The translations under genes were made by a program, and so were the position numbers. Below the pieces are notes generated by a model. It saw only the letters and a program-made list of their open reading frames with translations, made no database searches and was not told the DNA's origin. 64,000 bases of DNA from Maridesulfovibrio sp. (lineage in GTDB: Bacteria > Desulfobacterota > Desulfovibrionia > Desulfovibrionales > Desulfovibrionaceae). Below are positions 34,716 to 44,993 of this stretch, piece after piece. The stretch is taken from assembly GCF_963677005.1 (NCBI RefSeq), contig NZ_OY781616.1, positions 4,140,501 to 4,204,500 on the forward strand. Reading direction: 5' to 3'. Each line of letters starts with the position of its first letter. The first letter of the stretch is position 1.

Positions 34716-36086
34716 TCAGATAACCTTCATCTTTTCCCACCGACCGCTTCTGAACCTGAAGTAAAATATCAGGCTGAGTACCAGCACATAGGCGGTGAAA
34801 ATTGACCAGAGGAAATGGTCGTCCCATCCGAATACTTCCACTCCCAGATAGCATGGAATAACCATCAGGACCACGCAGAACAAGCCTACCGATTTCATGA
34901 TGAAAACAACATCTCCAGCACCCTTGAGCGCCCCGGAGTATACAAGGGCCAGCCCGTCGAACAGAATGTATGCCGCCATGAAAAGCAGGTAGACACGGCC
35001 GTGTTGCAGAACTTCGGAAAACTGGGCGTTGTTCAGCTCGTGAGGACGGAACAGCGAGATGAGCGTGTCCGGGATGAGCATGTACATGCAGCCCATGAGC
35101 AGCATCCATATGCAGGCAATGTGAAAGGCGCATTTGGTAGCTCTGCGGGCATAGTCCGGTCTTCCCTGGCCCACAGCCTGTCCCACAAGCGTGCTTACCC
35201 CCACGGCCAGCCCGTATGCCGGGAAGAAGGAAACTCCGTCAATTGAAAGCGCGATATTGCTTGCGGCCAGAACAATGGTTCCGAGCCGTCCGACCATGTA
35301 AACAAAGAACGTCACCGCGAAAATATCCAGAAAGAACTGGAGTCCGTTGGATAAACCGAATTTGATGAAACGGACTGAAAATTCCCAGTCGAATCTCCAC
35401 TGGCTCCTTGTTTTGTATGTGGCTTCGTTTGCCTTGCTGAAAATAAGCGGCAGGTAGATCAGTACGATCAGGCTCCATGAAGTAACCGTGGCTATCCCTG
35501 CCCCTCTTATGCCCATTTCAGGGAATATCCCTATTCCGTAGATCAGCGCGTAATCAAGCGGGATGTTAACAGCGGCCCCGATCATGTTCACGATCATTAC
35601 TGTTCTGGTCAGCCCCCTGCCGGAATAGAAACCCGAAAGAGTTGTATCCAGCAGCGGCAGTCCGGCTCCGAGCATGAGTATTCTGAAATACTGTATCTCA
35701 AGTTCCAGTACTTCCGGGGGATGGCCGCCGCTTTTCAGCACCGGGGTAAGTGCATATGCAAGGGAGGCCAGCACAACCCACCCTCCAAGTGAGAAGTAAA
35801 GTCCCTGCCAGAGGCTTACCGCTACTTTGTCCGGTCTGGCTGCTCCTGTATACTGGGCGATAAATACATTAATATAACTGGCCACTCCCATAAAAAAGGA
35901 GATGAACAGGAAGGCCATTATGCCGGCAGGGAGTGCTGCGGCAATTGCCTCCACAGAGTAACGTCCGAGAAATATGCGGTCCGTAACCTGCATGATTGTG
36001 GTTGATGCCATGCTTACGGCAAGGGGCATGCTTATTTTGAGCACATCTCTGTAGCCGAAGGGTTGATTCCATAGGGAAGAGGGCAT
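34716..36086 (-). CDS. MATE family efflux transporter
   Basis: 456 residues with 12 helices. Typical MATE features are the start FGYRDVLKISMPLAVSMASTTIMQVTDRIFLGRY and the second-half repeat GLSNGLQFFLDIFAVTFFVYMVGRLG. It exports drugs or metabolites against Na+ or H+; substrate unknown. Monocistronic. Confidence 0.92.
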   Translation of the reverse strand: MPSSLWNQPFGYRDVLKISMPLAVSMASTTIMQVTDRIFLGRYSVEAIAAALPAGIMAFLFISFFMGVASYINVFIAQYTGAARPDKVAVSLWQGLYFSLGGWVVLASLAYALTPVLKSGGHPPEVLELEIQYFRILMLGAGLPLLDTTLSGFYSGRGLTRTVMIVNMIGAAVNIPLDYALIYGIGIFPEMGIRGAGIATVTSWSLIVLIYLPLIFSKANEATYKTRSQWRFDWEFSVRFIKFGLSNGLQFFLDIFAVTFFVYMVGRLGTIVLAASNIALSIDGVSFFPAYGLAVGVSTLVGQAVGQGRPDYARRATKCAFHIACIWMLLMGCMYMLIPDTLISLFRPHELNNAQFSEVLQHGRVYLLFMAAYILFDGLALVYSGALKGAGDVVFIMKSVGLFCVVLMVIPCYLGVEVFGWDDHFLWSIFTAYVLVLSLIFYFRFRSGRWEKMKVI

Positions 36087-36222
36087 TTGTATTAGCTCCG
36101 TGATATCCGGGTATGGTTGAATGGTGTATAAATAGATATGTTCAGATTACGAAAAAGGAAGAACTGCCCTTTGCCTGATGATGAAAAGAAACGTTTTAAC
36201 TATTATTTTTAATTATGCAACA

Positions 36223-36260
36223 AAAAAGCCGCTTCCGGTAAATCCCGGAAGCGGCTTTTG
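36223..36260 (-). terminator. Terminator of HU gene
   Basis: AAAAGCCGCTTCCGG and its complement around TAAAT, with flanking A/T runs, 20 bp after the HU stop. Confidence 0.85.
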
Positions 36261-36279
36261 ACGGTCAAATTATCAGCGA

Positions 36280-36552
36280 CTATTTAACTGCGTCCTTGAG
36301 AAACTTTCCGGGGGTGAATTTTACTCCGCGGGATGCGGGGATCTGGATGGACTCGCCGGTCTGGGGATTGCGGCCGGTGCGGGCGGAACGCTCTACGGTC
36401 TTGAATGTGCCGAATCCTGTAAGGGTAACGTTGCCTTCTTCCTTGAGGCCGTCTTCGATTGCTCCAAGAACTCCTTCAAGGGCGGCGGTAGCGTCTTTTG
36501 CGCTCAGATCCAGTTTTTCCCGGATTTTTTTGACAAGAACAGTCTTACTCAT
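36280..36552 (-). CDS. hup: HU family DNA-binding protein
   Basis: 90 residues from ATG 36552, with AAGGAG upstream. Nucleoid protein with the family's GFGTF, RTGRNPQTGE and IPASRGVKFTPGK, the latter two forming the DNA-binding arm and C-terminal part. Start upstream at 36567 rejected because it lies before the ribosome site. Symbol generic, since HU and IHF subunits are close relatives. Confidence 0.93.
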   Translation of the reverse strand: MSKTVLVKKIREKLDLSAKDATAALEGVLGAIEDGLKEEGNVTLTGFGTFKTVERSARTGRNPQTGESIQIPASRGVKFTPGKFLKDAVK

Positions 36553-36888
36553 AATTAACTCCTTCAAAGTGATTTTGTCCGCAGTCGCGGCAGAATATCC
36601 GTCCCCTCAGATGGCCCTACACCAGATGTAAAGAAAAAGCCATAGTCAAAGACAAATCTTAACTTGGTGACGTAATGTTCAAACTAGAAATACATTGCCG
36701 GAATATCCTTCCGCGTCATACAAGGGACAGTACAAATTCAGGTCGGAGGTCGCGGAGTACAGGCAACAGCAGGATATTGTCAAGCTGAAAACATCTTTAA
36801 CGGTCAAAATGTCCTACAGTCAAGGCTTCCTGATGTATAGATGGGGGTGAGAGAGTATTTTTTTTAATCTTTTTTTCAACTGTCGGTG

Positions 36889-36916
36889 TTGACTTCTCAT
36901 CTCCCTGTCTTAATTT
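36889..36916 (+). promoter_or_regulatory. Promoter before groES
   Basis: TTGACT (36889-36894) and TAATTT (36911-36916) with 16 bases between. The TCTCCCTG just before the -10 does not match the CCCCAT of sigma-32 promoters well. No CIRCE inverted repeat was seen. Confidence 0.4.
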
Positions 36917-36942
36917 AAGCCTGCCTCCCGATGGGAGCCCGG

Positions 36943-36966
36943 GCCTGCTGCAATACGCAGGCTTTT
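36943..36966 (+). promoter_or_regulatory. Hairpin in the groES leader
   Basis: GCCTGC and GCAGGC around an eight-base loop, followed by TTTT, between promoter and groES. It resembles a weak terminator or a thermo-sensitive leader structure. Confidence 0.35.
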
Positions 36967-37045
36967 GAAATTTAAAAGTCTGATCCGCCGAATGTCGCGG
37001 ATTACTTACTATTATCACAAAAAGTTATTCTATCTTGGAGGAATC

Positions 37046-38958
<1,913 letters not shown>

Positions 38959-38981
38959 GTCGTTTTCAGTACAGGTAATTT

Positions 38982-39020
38982 AAAAGTCCCCCGAAAGCAG
39001 ATGCTTTCGGGGGACTTTTT
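38982..39020. terminator. Terminator after groEL, shared with radical SAM gene
   Basis: AAAAGTCCCCCGAAAGCA and its complement around GA, with T runs on both strands. On the minus strand it lies beyond repeat copy A. Confidence 0.85.
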
Positions 39021-39026
39021 CATGTC

Positions 39027-39162
39027 AGGGATTCCAAAGGGTCGCGGACATCGCTGCTCTCCATATCCCTAAGACTCGAAGAAGACTTCTCGCCTAAGGG
39101 CTAGTGGGCCTTTGGCCGCCGGAGGCGAAGTCAAATTATCAAGAGCGCGAGGCGCATCAAAT
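39027..39162 (+). repeat. 136-bp dispersed repeat, copy A
   Basis: Starts AGGGATTCCAAAGG, contains the core TATCCCTAAGACTCGAAG and ends GCGCATCAAAT. The 7-bp inverted repeats CCAAAGG and CCTTTGG bracket a core of about 69 bp. The last base is two bases from the stop of the convergent radical SAM gene. Same length as copies B, C and D. Confidence 0.9.
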
Positions 39163-39164
39163 AA

Positions 39165-41678
39165 TTACCCGAACCGCTGATCAGTCTTGACCAGTTCGTA
39201 ATCCAGCAGGGTGGTTTCCGGGCAGATGGCGGCGATCATTTTTACCGGGCTCATGTACAGCCCTGACCAGTCGAAGGTCATCTTGATTGTGCGTTCGTTT
39301 ATTTCCTGAAACTCTGCCAGAGTAGGCCGTATGTCTTTTTCCCGGACCTTTTTCTTGGTTGTGTGGGATACAATGTAACTCTCGGAATTAGCGAACTCTC
39401 GCACGGCTTCCATCTTTGCCGCAGCCTGTTCCGGGGCGCAGGTAAAGGTCAGGGTGTAATCCTCAATCCATGGCTGAACCTGCTTTTTGGACAGGGTCAG
39501 GGGATCGGCTCCGATGACTTTGATGCCTATTGGCATCTGCCTGTTGAGTTTTTCCACTAGTTCAGGAGCTGAAATTTTTGTCCGCAGCATAACATTCAAC
39601 CATTCTTTGAGGCTTTCCACTCCGACAGGAAGAGCCTTGCCGAAGGAGAGTCGCGGCATGGGATGGAATCCTTGCGAAAAGCTCAGGTCAAGCTCAGCCC
39701 GGCGCATGGCCCGCTCAAGAACCGGCTGGAGGTCCAGCTGCGAGAGGTAGGATGCTGTTCCGGTTTTGGTGTACCAGAGCCTGTACTGGCAGCCCTTTGC
39801 TCCTAGATCCGGTTTTTCAGCCTGTACGAAGGACGGCACCTCTCCGGTCTGGTCTCTGCTTTCGAAAACAACCTTGGGACGGATCTCTTTTTCCGCGGCC
39901 TGCTTTTTGAGCAGAGATTCGTGGCCTTCAAAGCTGCAGACTCCGCAGTTGCGGCATGCTTCGTAGCGGCAGTCGCCGGTGATTTTTTCCGCATAACCAC
40001 GGTTGCGCTCGGTGAGCAGAAATTTTTTGCTTACCCCGCAGGAAAGGTGATCCCAGGGCAGGCGCGCATCAATGTCGCGGGGGCCGGTGTATTCTTCCGG
40101 GGTCAATCCTTCCTCTTTCATGGCGTCAAGATACGGCTCAAGGTCGAGATGATCTTTCCAACTGGAGAAGAGAGCACCCTTGCGGTAGGCCTTTTCTATT
40201 ACAGGAGCGAGTCTGCGGTCTCCGCGGGAGAAGATGCCTTCAAGAAAGGTCATGCGTGGAATGTGGGATTTCAGCTTTATGCGCTTTTCGCCGTTGAATC
40301 TGGCGCGCAGGTGGTCGAGGCGTTCGTATATTTCTTCAAGGCTGATCTGGCGTTCCCATTGGAAAGGAGTGTGCGGCTTGGGCACGAAGGGGGATACCGC
40401 TGCGGTGATGTTCAGTTTCTTGATGTGTTTCCCGGCCACGTCACGGACCTTGACGCAAAGGTCGAGAATTGCATCGAGGTCTTCGAATGTTTCCGTGGGC
40501 AGGCCGATCATGAAGTAGAGTTTGATGTTCTGCCAGCCGTTGTTGTAAAGCATCAGCGCGTGGTCCAGCAGGGCTTCCTCGGTTATGCCCTTGTTGATCA
40601 CATCACGCATGCGTTGGCTGCCGGCTTCAGGGGCAAGGGTCGCACCGGTCCGGCGGATGGTCGCTATGCGTTCCATTATCGGTTCGGAGAGAGATCCTAC
40701 TCGCAGGGAAGGCAGGGATATGGAAATCTGCTGTGCGGCGCAGTAGTCGAAGCTCTTGGCAAAGAGCGTATCCAGAGCTGAATAGTCGCCGGTGCTGAGC
40801 GAGAGGAATGAGGTTTCCTCGTAGCCGGTCCTGTCCAGTGCGTCCATGAGGGTGGAGGTGAGCGTTTCCGGGGTGCGTTCACGCACCGGGCGGTAGATTA
40901 TCCCGGCCTGGCAGAAGCGGCATCCTCTGGTGCACCCTCTGGCTATCTCCATGGTCAACCGGTCGTGAATGGCCTGACCGTATGGCACGATCTGGTCTTT
41001 GGGAAAGGGGATGGGCTCAAAGTCCGCAACCACGGACTTTTCAACAAAGAAATCTCCGGGATCGGCAGGATCGAAAAATTCCGGGACATATATTCCGGGC
41101 AGGTCCGCAAGGGCTTCGAGTCCGGCCTTTCTGCCCAGTCCCTTTTCCTTGCAGTCGGCGATTACTTCCATGACCCTGATGATGGATTCCTCGCCGTCCC
41201 CCAGCATGACCGCATCAAAAAACGGGGCCACGGGTTCGGCGTTGAAACAGGCTCCTCCGCCGCCAATGACAAGCGGACAGTCATCATCACGGTCTGCCGC
41301 GTTAAGCGGAATACCGCCCAGATCCAGCATGAACAGCACGTTGGTATAGCATAGTTCATGGGTCAGGCTTATGCCCAGCACATCGACATCCTTAAGCGGA
41401 GTATCGCTTTCCATTGTGGCCAGCGTTTCTCCGTGTTCGCGCATAATTGCCGCTGTTTCCTCGCAGGGCACATAGGCCCGTTCCGCGTAGAACTCATCGC
41501 GCGTGTTTACGATTTCGTAGAGTATCTTCTGTCCCAGGTAGGACATGCCGATCTCATAGAGGTCCGGAAAGCCGAGGGCCAGATGTGCCCGGACTTTTGC
41601 CGGATCCTTGTGAACGGTTCCCCATTCCGAACCTAAGTATCTGGTCGGGCGGGGCAGGAGAGGAAGCAGTTTTTTCAA
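39165..41678 (-). CDS. B12-binding-type radical SAM protein fused to DUF2344 (TIGR03960 type)
   Basis: 837 residues. The N-terminal part resembles a B12-binding fold (PLVIGGGGACFNAEPVAPFFDAVMLGDGE). The radical SAM cluster is C249, C253, C256 (RGCTRGCRFCQAG). The C-terminal 230 residues form the DUF2344/TIGR03936 module (YRLWYTKTGTASYLSQLDL, FSQGFHPMPRLSFGKALPVG), fused here as in many anaerobes. A four-Cys patch (CRYEACRNCGVCSF) lies between. Function is uncertain; often found near rng/ribosomal genes in other genomes. Repeat copy A lies between its stop and its terminator. Confidence 0.88.
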   Translation of the reverse strand: MKKLLPLLPRPTRYLGSEWGTVHKDPAKVRAHLALGFPDLYEIGMSYLGQKILYEIVNTRDEFYAERAYVPCEETAAIMREHGETLATMESDTPLKDVDVLGISLTHELCYTNVLFMLDLGGIPLNAADRDDDCPLVIGGGGACFNAEPVAPFFDAVMLGDGEESIIRVMEVIADCKEKGLGRKAGLEALADLPGIYVPEFFDPADPGDFFVEKSVVADFEPIPFPKDQIVPYGQAIHDRLTMEIARGCTRGCRFCQAGIIYRPVRERTPETLTSTLMDALDRTGYEETSFLSLSTGDYSALDTLFAKSFDYCAAQQISISLPSLRVGSLSEPIMERIATIRRTGATLAPEAGSQRMRDVINKGITEEALLDHALMLYNNGWQNIKLYFMIGLPTETFEDLDAILDLCVKVRDVAGKHIKKLNITAAVSPFVPKPHTPFQWERQISLEEIYERLDHLRARFNGEKRIKLKSHIPRMTFLEGIFSRGDRRLAPVIEKAYRKGALFSSWKDHLDLEPYLDAMKEEGLTPEEYTGPRDIDARLPWDHLSCGVSKKFLLTERNRGYAEKITGDCRYEACRNCGVCSFEGHESLLKKQAAEKEIRPKVVFESRDQTGEVPSFVQAEKPDLGAKGCQYRLWYTKTGTASYLSQLDLQPVLERAMRRAELDLSFSQGFHPMPRLSFGKALPVGVESLKEWLNVMLRTKISAPELVEKLNRQMPIGIKVIGADPLTLSKKQVQPWIEDYTLTFTCAPEQAAAKMEAVREFANSESYIVSHTTKKKVREKDIRPTLAEFQEINERTIKMTFDWSGLYMSPVKMIAAICPETTLLDYELVKTDQRFG

Positions 41679-41709
41679 GAGTCGAACCCTGGATATTTTA
41701 GTGTTTAAG

Positions 41710-41735
41710 AAAAAAAAGGGCCGTTTCCGGCCCAG
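41710..41735 (-). terminator. Terminator of the 118-residue protein gene
   Basis: GGGCC-GGAAAC-GGCCC followed by seven T on the minus strand, just past the stop at 41742. Confidence 0.75.
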
Positions 41736-41741
41736 ATGATA

Positions 41742-42098
41742 TTATTTTTTGAGCAGCTTGGAAATGTCGGAAACATTTCCTCCGCCCATGGAGCCGCCGA
41801 GTCCGCCAAGACCGCCGGAAGGAGCGGAAAGAGTCAGGTTGCTGGCTGCTTCGAGATATTTGGTGGAAATATCTTCGGGACAGTTCTTGTAAGTATAGAT
41901 GATGTGGCGTCCGTCAATTTCGCCTTCGATGTCGTTATCGAAGGGATAGCCGAAGGGCAGGATCATCATCTGTACGCCCTGCTGAGAAGGGACGGTCTGC
42001 AGTACTGCGGGATCATTTATCTTGTTGTTGGCTTCGTCCCATTTACCGATGACCATGTCACCGTTGATCAGTTTGAAAAGTTTTACATCGTAGCCCAT
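41742..42098 (-). CDS. Small unknown protein, possibly LSm-like
   Basis: 118 residues, cytosolic. The first 75 residues (VKLFKLINGDMVIGKWDEANN, NDPAVLQTVP, MMILPFGYPF) have the strand pattern of a small beta barrel, like Sm/LSm folds; the rest is a Gly/Ser-rich tail (GGLGGLGGSMGGGN). The LSm idea is only a fold-level guess. Own terminator; stands alone. Confidence 0.6.
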   Translation of the reverse strand: MGYDVKLFKLINGDMVIGKWDEANNKINDPAVLQTVPSQQGVQMMILPFGYPFDNDIEGEIDGRHIIYTYKNCPEDISTKYLEAASNLTLSAPSGGLGGLGGSMGGGNVSDISKLLKK

Positions 42099-42130
42099 TG
42101 CATACTCCTTGAAGATTAGGTCGCTTTAAT

Positions 42131-42175
42131 AAAAATAAACCGGAAGAGTTTTGTGGAATCTTTTCCGGTTTACGT
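42131..42175 (-). terminator. Second terminator downstream of MFS gene
   Basis: AAACCGGAA pairs with TTCCGGTTT around a purine-rich loop, followed on the minus strand by ATTTTTATT. Confidence 0.55.
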
Positions 42176-42261
42176 TGTCGTCTGGTCCAACTGGTGAGAA
42201 GTAGTTCCTGGTCGGTGGTGTGTCAAGATTCAATACGTGCTGATTTGAAAAGAGCTAGAAA

Positions 42262-42299
42262 ACATCCGGCCCCTCGCTGTTTGCGAAGGGCCGGATTCT
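42262..42299 (-). terminator. First terminator downstream of MFS gene
   Basis: ATCCGGCCC-TCGC with its complement (one mismatch), followed by GTTTTC on the minus strand. It lies beyond repeat copy B. Confidence 0.65.
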
Positions 42300-42344
42300 T
42301 GATCGCCAGACAGGCGGAATTAAGGAACCACGGATTAATTTCCC

Positions 42345-42480
42345 ATTTGATGCGCTTCGCGCTTTTGGTTATTTGATTTCGCCGCCGGCGGCCAAAGGCC
42401 CAGTAGCCCTTAGGCGAGAAGTCCGCTTCGAGTCTTAGGGATATGGAGAGCAGAGATGAATAATCCCCTTTGGAATCCCT
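42345..42480 (-). repeat. 136-bp dispersed repeat, copy B
   Basis: Reverse orientation relative to A and C. Read on the minus strand it starts AGGGATTCCAAAGG and ends GCGCATCAAAT, with the core in the standard direction. It sits between the MFS gene stop and its terminators. Confidence 0.9.
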
Positions 42481-42616
42481 AAATATTTAAAATTAATTCA
42501 TTAAAGTCAATTTTTTAAACCGAAGGTTTTGTAGACTAAAGCAATATCCATATCGCAATATGGCTTTAATCAGCCTTTCCTTAAATCCGTCTCCTGTTGC
42601 TATGCTGCCGTTCGGA

Positions 42617-43901
42617 TTAATTGCTGCTCGGCTCCGTGTATGCTTCAACGTCCCGGCATGGTTTTCTGACCATGTAGATGGCCAGAGCTCCGGCCAGACA
42701 GCATATTCCGCAGACTGAAAAGGCCATGGGGAAATTGCCGAGATCGCCGAGTCTGCCGCCGAGCATCGGACCGGCGAGACCTCCGGCCCCGTAGGCCAGA
42801 AAGACGTACGGATAGTTCCTGCCCACGCTCCTGGTGCCGAAAACATCTGCGGTAATAGTCGGGAACAGTGCGAAGTTACCCGCCGAAATTGAACCCGATT
42901 ATACTGGCGCCGACATAGAGCAGAAACTGGTTTCCGGCCATGAAGGAGAAGGCGAGCAGTGTTGCGCCCTGTATGGCGCTCATGAGCAGTATGGAATTTC
43001 TGCGGCCCATTTTATCGCTCGCCGATCCCCAGATTATTCTGCCCATGCCGTTTGAAAGACTGAAGAACACTGCCATGGCCGTTCCCGCAATGGCGCTGGA
43101 TTCTGCTGCCGTATACCCGGAAGCCTGCAGGGCCTCCATGGGATAGAGTTTCATCAGCCCGATGGACATGAGTCCGGCAGCGGAACTGATGGTGAATGTA
43201 ATAAAGATCAGATAGAACTGCGGTGTTTTCAACATTTCCCTGATGGAAAATTCCCTGCCGTCATTACTGTCTGCGCCGGAGCCTGCTGTGCTTGAACTGA
43301 AGCCTTCAGGTATCCAGCCTTCCGGGGGAAAGCGCATCCAGATGCTGCCTATGGAAATCATCAGGAAAAAGGCCAGCCCGTATACGGAGAATGTTGTCGA
43401 GAGCCCGAGCGTGCCGATCAGGTTGCCCCAGGCACCGGCAAGCTTGACCCAGGCCATGGCCCCGAATCCGAAACCTGCCACTGCAAGCCCGGTGATGAAA
43501 CCTTTCCTGTCCGGAAACCAGCGCATGCCCACGGCGATGGGAACAACATAGCCGAGTCCTATTCCTGCACCGCCGATAAGTCCTATGAATACACACATTG
43601 CCGGAAAAGATGTTTTGCCGATCATTCCGGCCAGGGCGTAGCCGCCGCCCAGAACCAGTGCGCTCAGCATGGAGAGTCTGCGCGGACTCCATGCGCTAAG
43701 TTTTTTACCGGACCAGACCATGGTCAGCGCAAACGAGACAAGCGCGATGGAAAATACCGTCTGGGTCTGTAATCTGGTCCAACCGGCCTGGATGAGCGGC
43801 GGAGTGAAAACGGACCATGCGTAAATCGCGCCGAGTGCCAACTGTATGAGAACTGCCCCGAGGACAGCCAGCCATCTGTTCATTACTTTTTTTTCATCCA
43901 T
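42617..43901 (-). pseudogene. MFS transporter (OxlT-like) with a frameshift
   Basis: The first part (43901 to about 42880) codes for about ten helices of an oxalate/formate-antiporter-like MFS protein (LGAIYAWSVFTPPL, GLGYVVPIAVGMRWFPDRKG). At the CCC run 42879-42881 one extra base turns the expected FNFGGNFALFPT into a stop (FNFGG*). The second part continues in another frame (VGRNYPYVFLAYGAGGLAGP) to a stop at 42617. Removing one base restores a normal protein of about 427 residues. This may be a true mutation, a slippage site or a sequencing error. Copies B and C of the repeat flank it in opposite orientation. Confidence 0.85.
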
Positions 43902-44092
43902 CTTTCACCCCACTTGTTGTGATTGCCGCGTATATGATTTGCCCTTTTGCGTACAACCGTTTCATTTCGCTGCCCTAACCGATACTTTACCCTTTTCTGC
44001 AATCCGGCCCTGACGTACGGACAGGGCGTTTCCTTATGTTGGTATTTACAATAGAGGTGTGAGCACTGCATCTTATTTTCGGTGAACGGGCG

Positions 44093-44126
44093 CAAAAAAG
44101 GCCGGATCGATAATCGACCCGGCCTT
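44093..44126 (-). terminator. Terminator downstream of nitroreductase gene
   Basis: AGGCCGG-TCGAT with complement (mismatched in the middle) and a T run on the minus strand. It lies beyond repeat copy C, so the repeat is part of the 3' UTR. Confidence 0.7.
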
Positions 44127-44199
44127 GTACCGTTTGCCTTGTGTGTTCAGCCGTTCACCAGCAAGTTACCTGATGCTCTGATCAAAACCATAAACGATT

Positions 44200-44335
44200 A
44201 GGGATTCCAAAGGGGATTATCCATCTCTGCTCTCCATATCCCTAAGACTCGAAGAATACTTCTCGCCTAAGGGTTACTGGGCCTTTGGCCGCCGGTGGCG
44301 AAATCAAACAATCAAAAGCGCGAAGCGCATCAAAT
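44200..44335 (+). repeat. 136-bp dispersed repeat, copy C
   Basis: Same direction as A and about 90% alike by eye. It ends 16 bp from the nitroreductase stop. GCGC-GAA-GCGC near the right end and CGAAG-AATA-CTTC in the core form small hairpins. Confidence 0.9.
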
Positions 44336-44351
44336 TGGAAATTAATCAATT

Positions 44352-44978
44352 CTAATCTATGACAATTTCCTCGAACGACTGCCGCCAGCTCTTGGGGTAA
44401 ACTGTGATGCCCGGTTTCAGGTATCCGATGGCAATGAGCATCGGAATCCAGTAGTTGTCCGGAATCTCGAATTCCTTGCAGACCGCGTCGTGGTCGAATC
44501 CGTCCATCGGGTGCGATTCCAGACCGTTGGCTGTCGCCGCGTACATCAGGGACATGGCGAACAGGCCGGTGTTTTTGTTGGCAAAGGCCTGAACGGCGTC
44601 TTCACTTCTTCCGTACAGGGCATTGGTAACACCGGAAAACCATTCCTGCTGGTCTTCCTGCATTTTTCCCACCTTGACGAAATCAGCGAAAACCTTCTGT
44701 GCTGTCGGGCTGTCGATTTTCCAGCCGTCCCTGTCTGCCAGTACCATGAGTATCACCGGGGCTTCGGTTATTTTGGGCTGGTCAAAGGCCAGTGCGCGCA
44801 GGGCTTTCTTGCGTTCGGGATCACGGAGTATTTTCAGCTTCCAGGGCTGAAGGTTGTAGCTGGACGGGGCGTTGCCTGCCTGCTCGACAATTTTTCTGAG
44901 CAGGGCGTCTTCAACATCCCGATCGGGATCAAAGAAATTGACCGCACGTCTTTTTTCCAGAATATCAGTGAAGTCCAT
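44352..44978 (-). CDS. Nitroreductase family protein
   Basis: 208 residues; flavin-dependent reductase of the NfsB/RutE-like fold. Motifs: EKRRAVNFFDPDRDV near the start (FMN-binding Arg), NAPSSYNLQPWKL, and a late GLESHPMDGFD. It is likely FMN-dependent and NAD(P)H-using; the substrate is unknown. Starts 15 bp after the pirin gene, probably the same operon. Confidence 0.9.
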   Translation of the reverse strand: MDFTDILEKRRAVNFFDPDRDVEDALLRKIVEQAGNAPSSYNLQPWKLKILRDPERKKALRALAFDQPKITEAPVILMVLADRDGWKIDSPTAQKVFADFVKVGKMQEDQQEWFSGVTNALYGRSEDAVQAFANKNTGLFAMSLMYAATANGLESHPMDGFDHDAVCKEFEIPDNYWIPMLIAIGYLKPGITVYPKSWRQSFEEIVID

Positions 44979-44993
44979 AGGAATTCCTCCATG

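Noticed and set aside
39027..44335. CRISPR array
   Set aside because: The repeats are kilobases apart, 136 bp long and in both orientations, with no regular spacers.
42345..44335. Composite transposon around the MFS gene
   Set aside because: Copies B and C are inverted around it, but there is no transposase and further copies lie outside; the arrangement can be coincidence.
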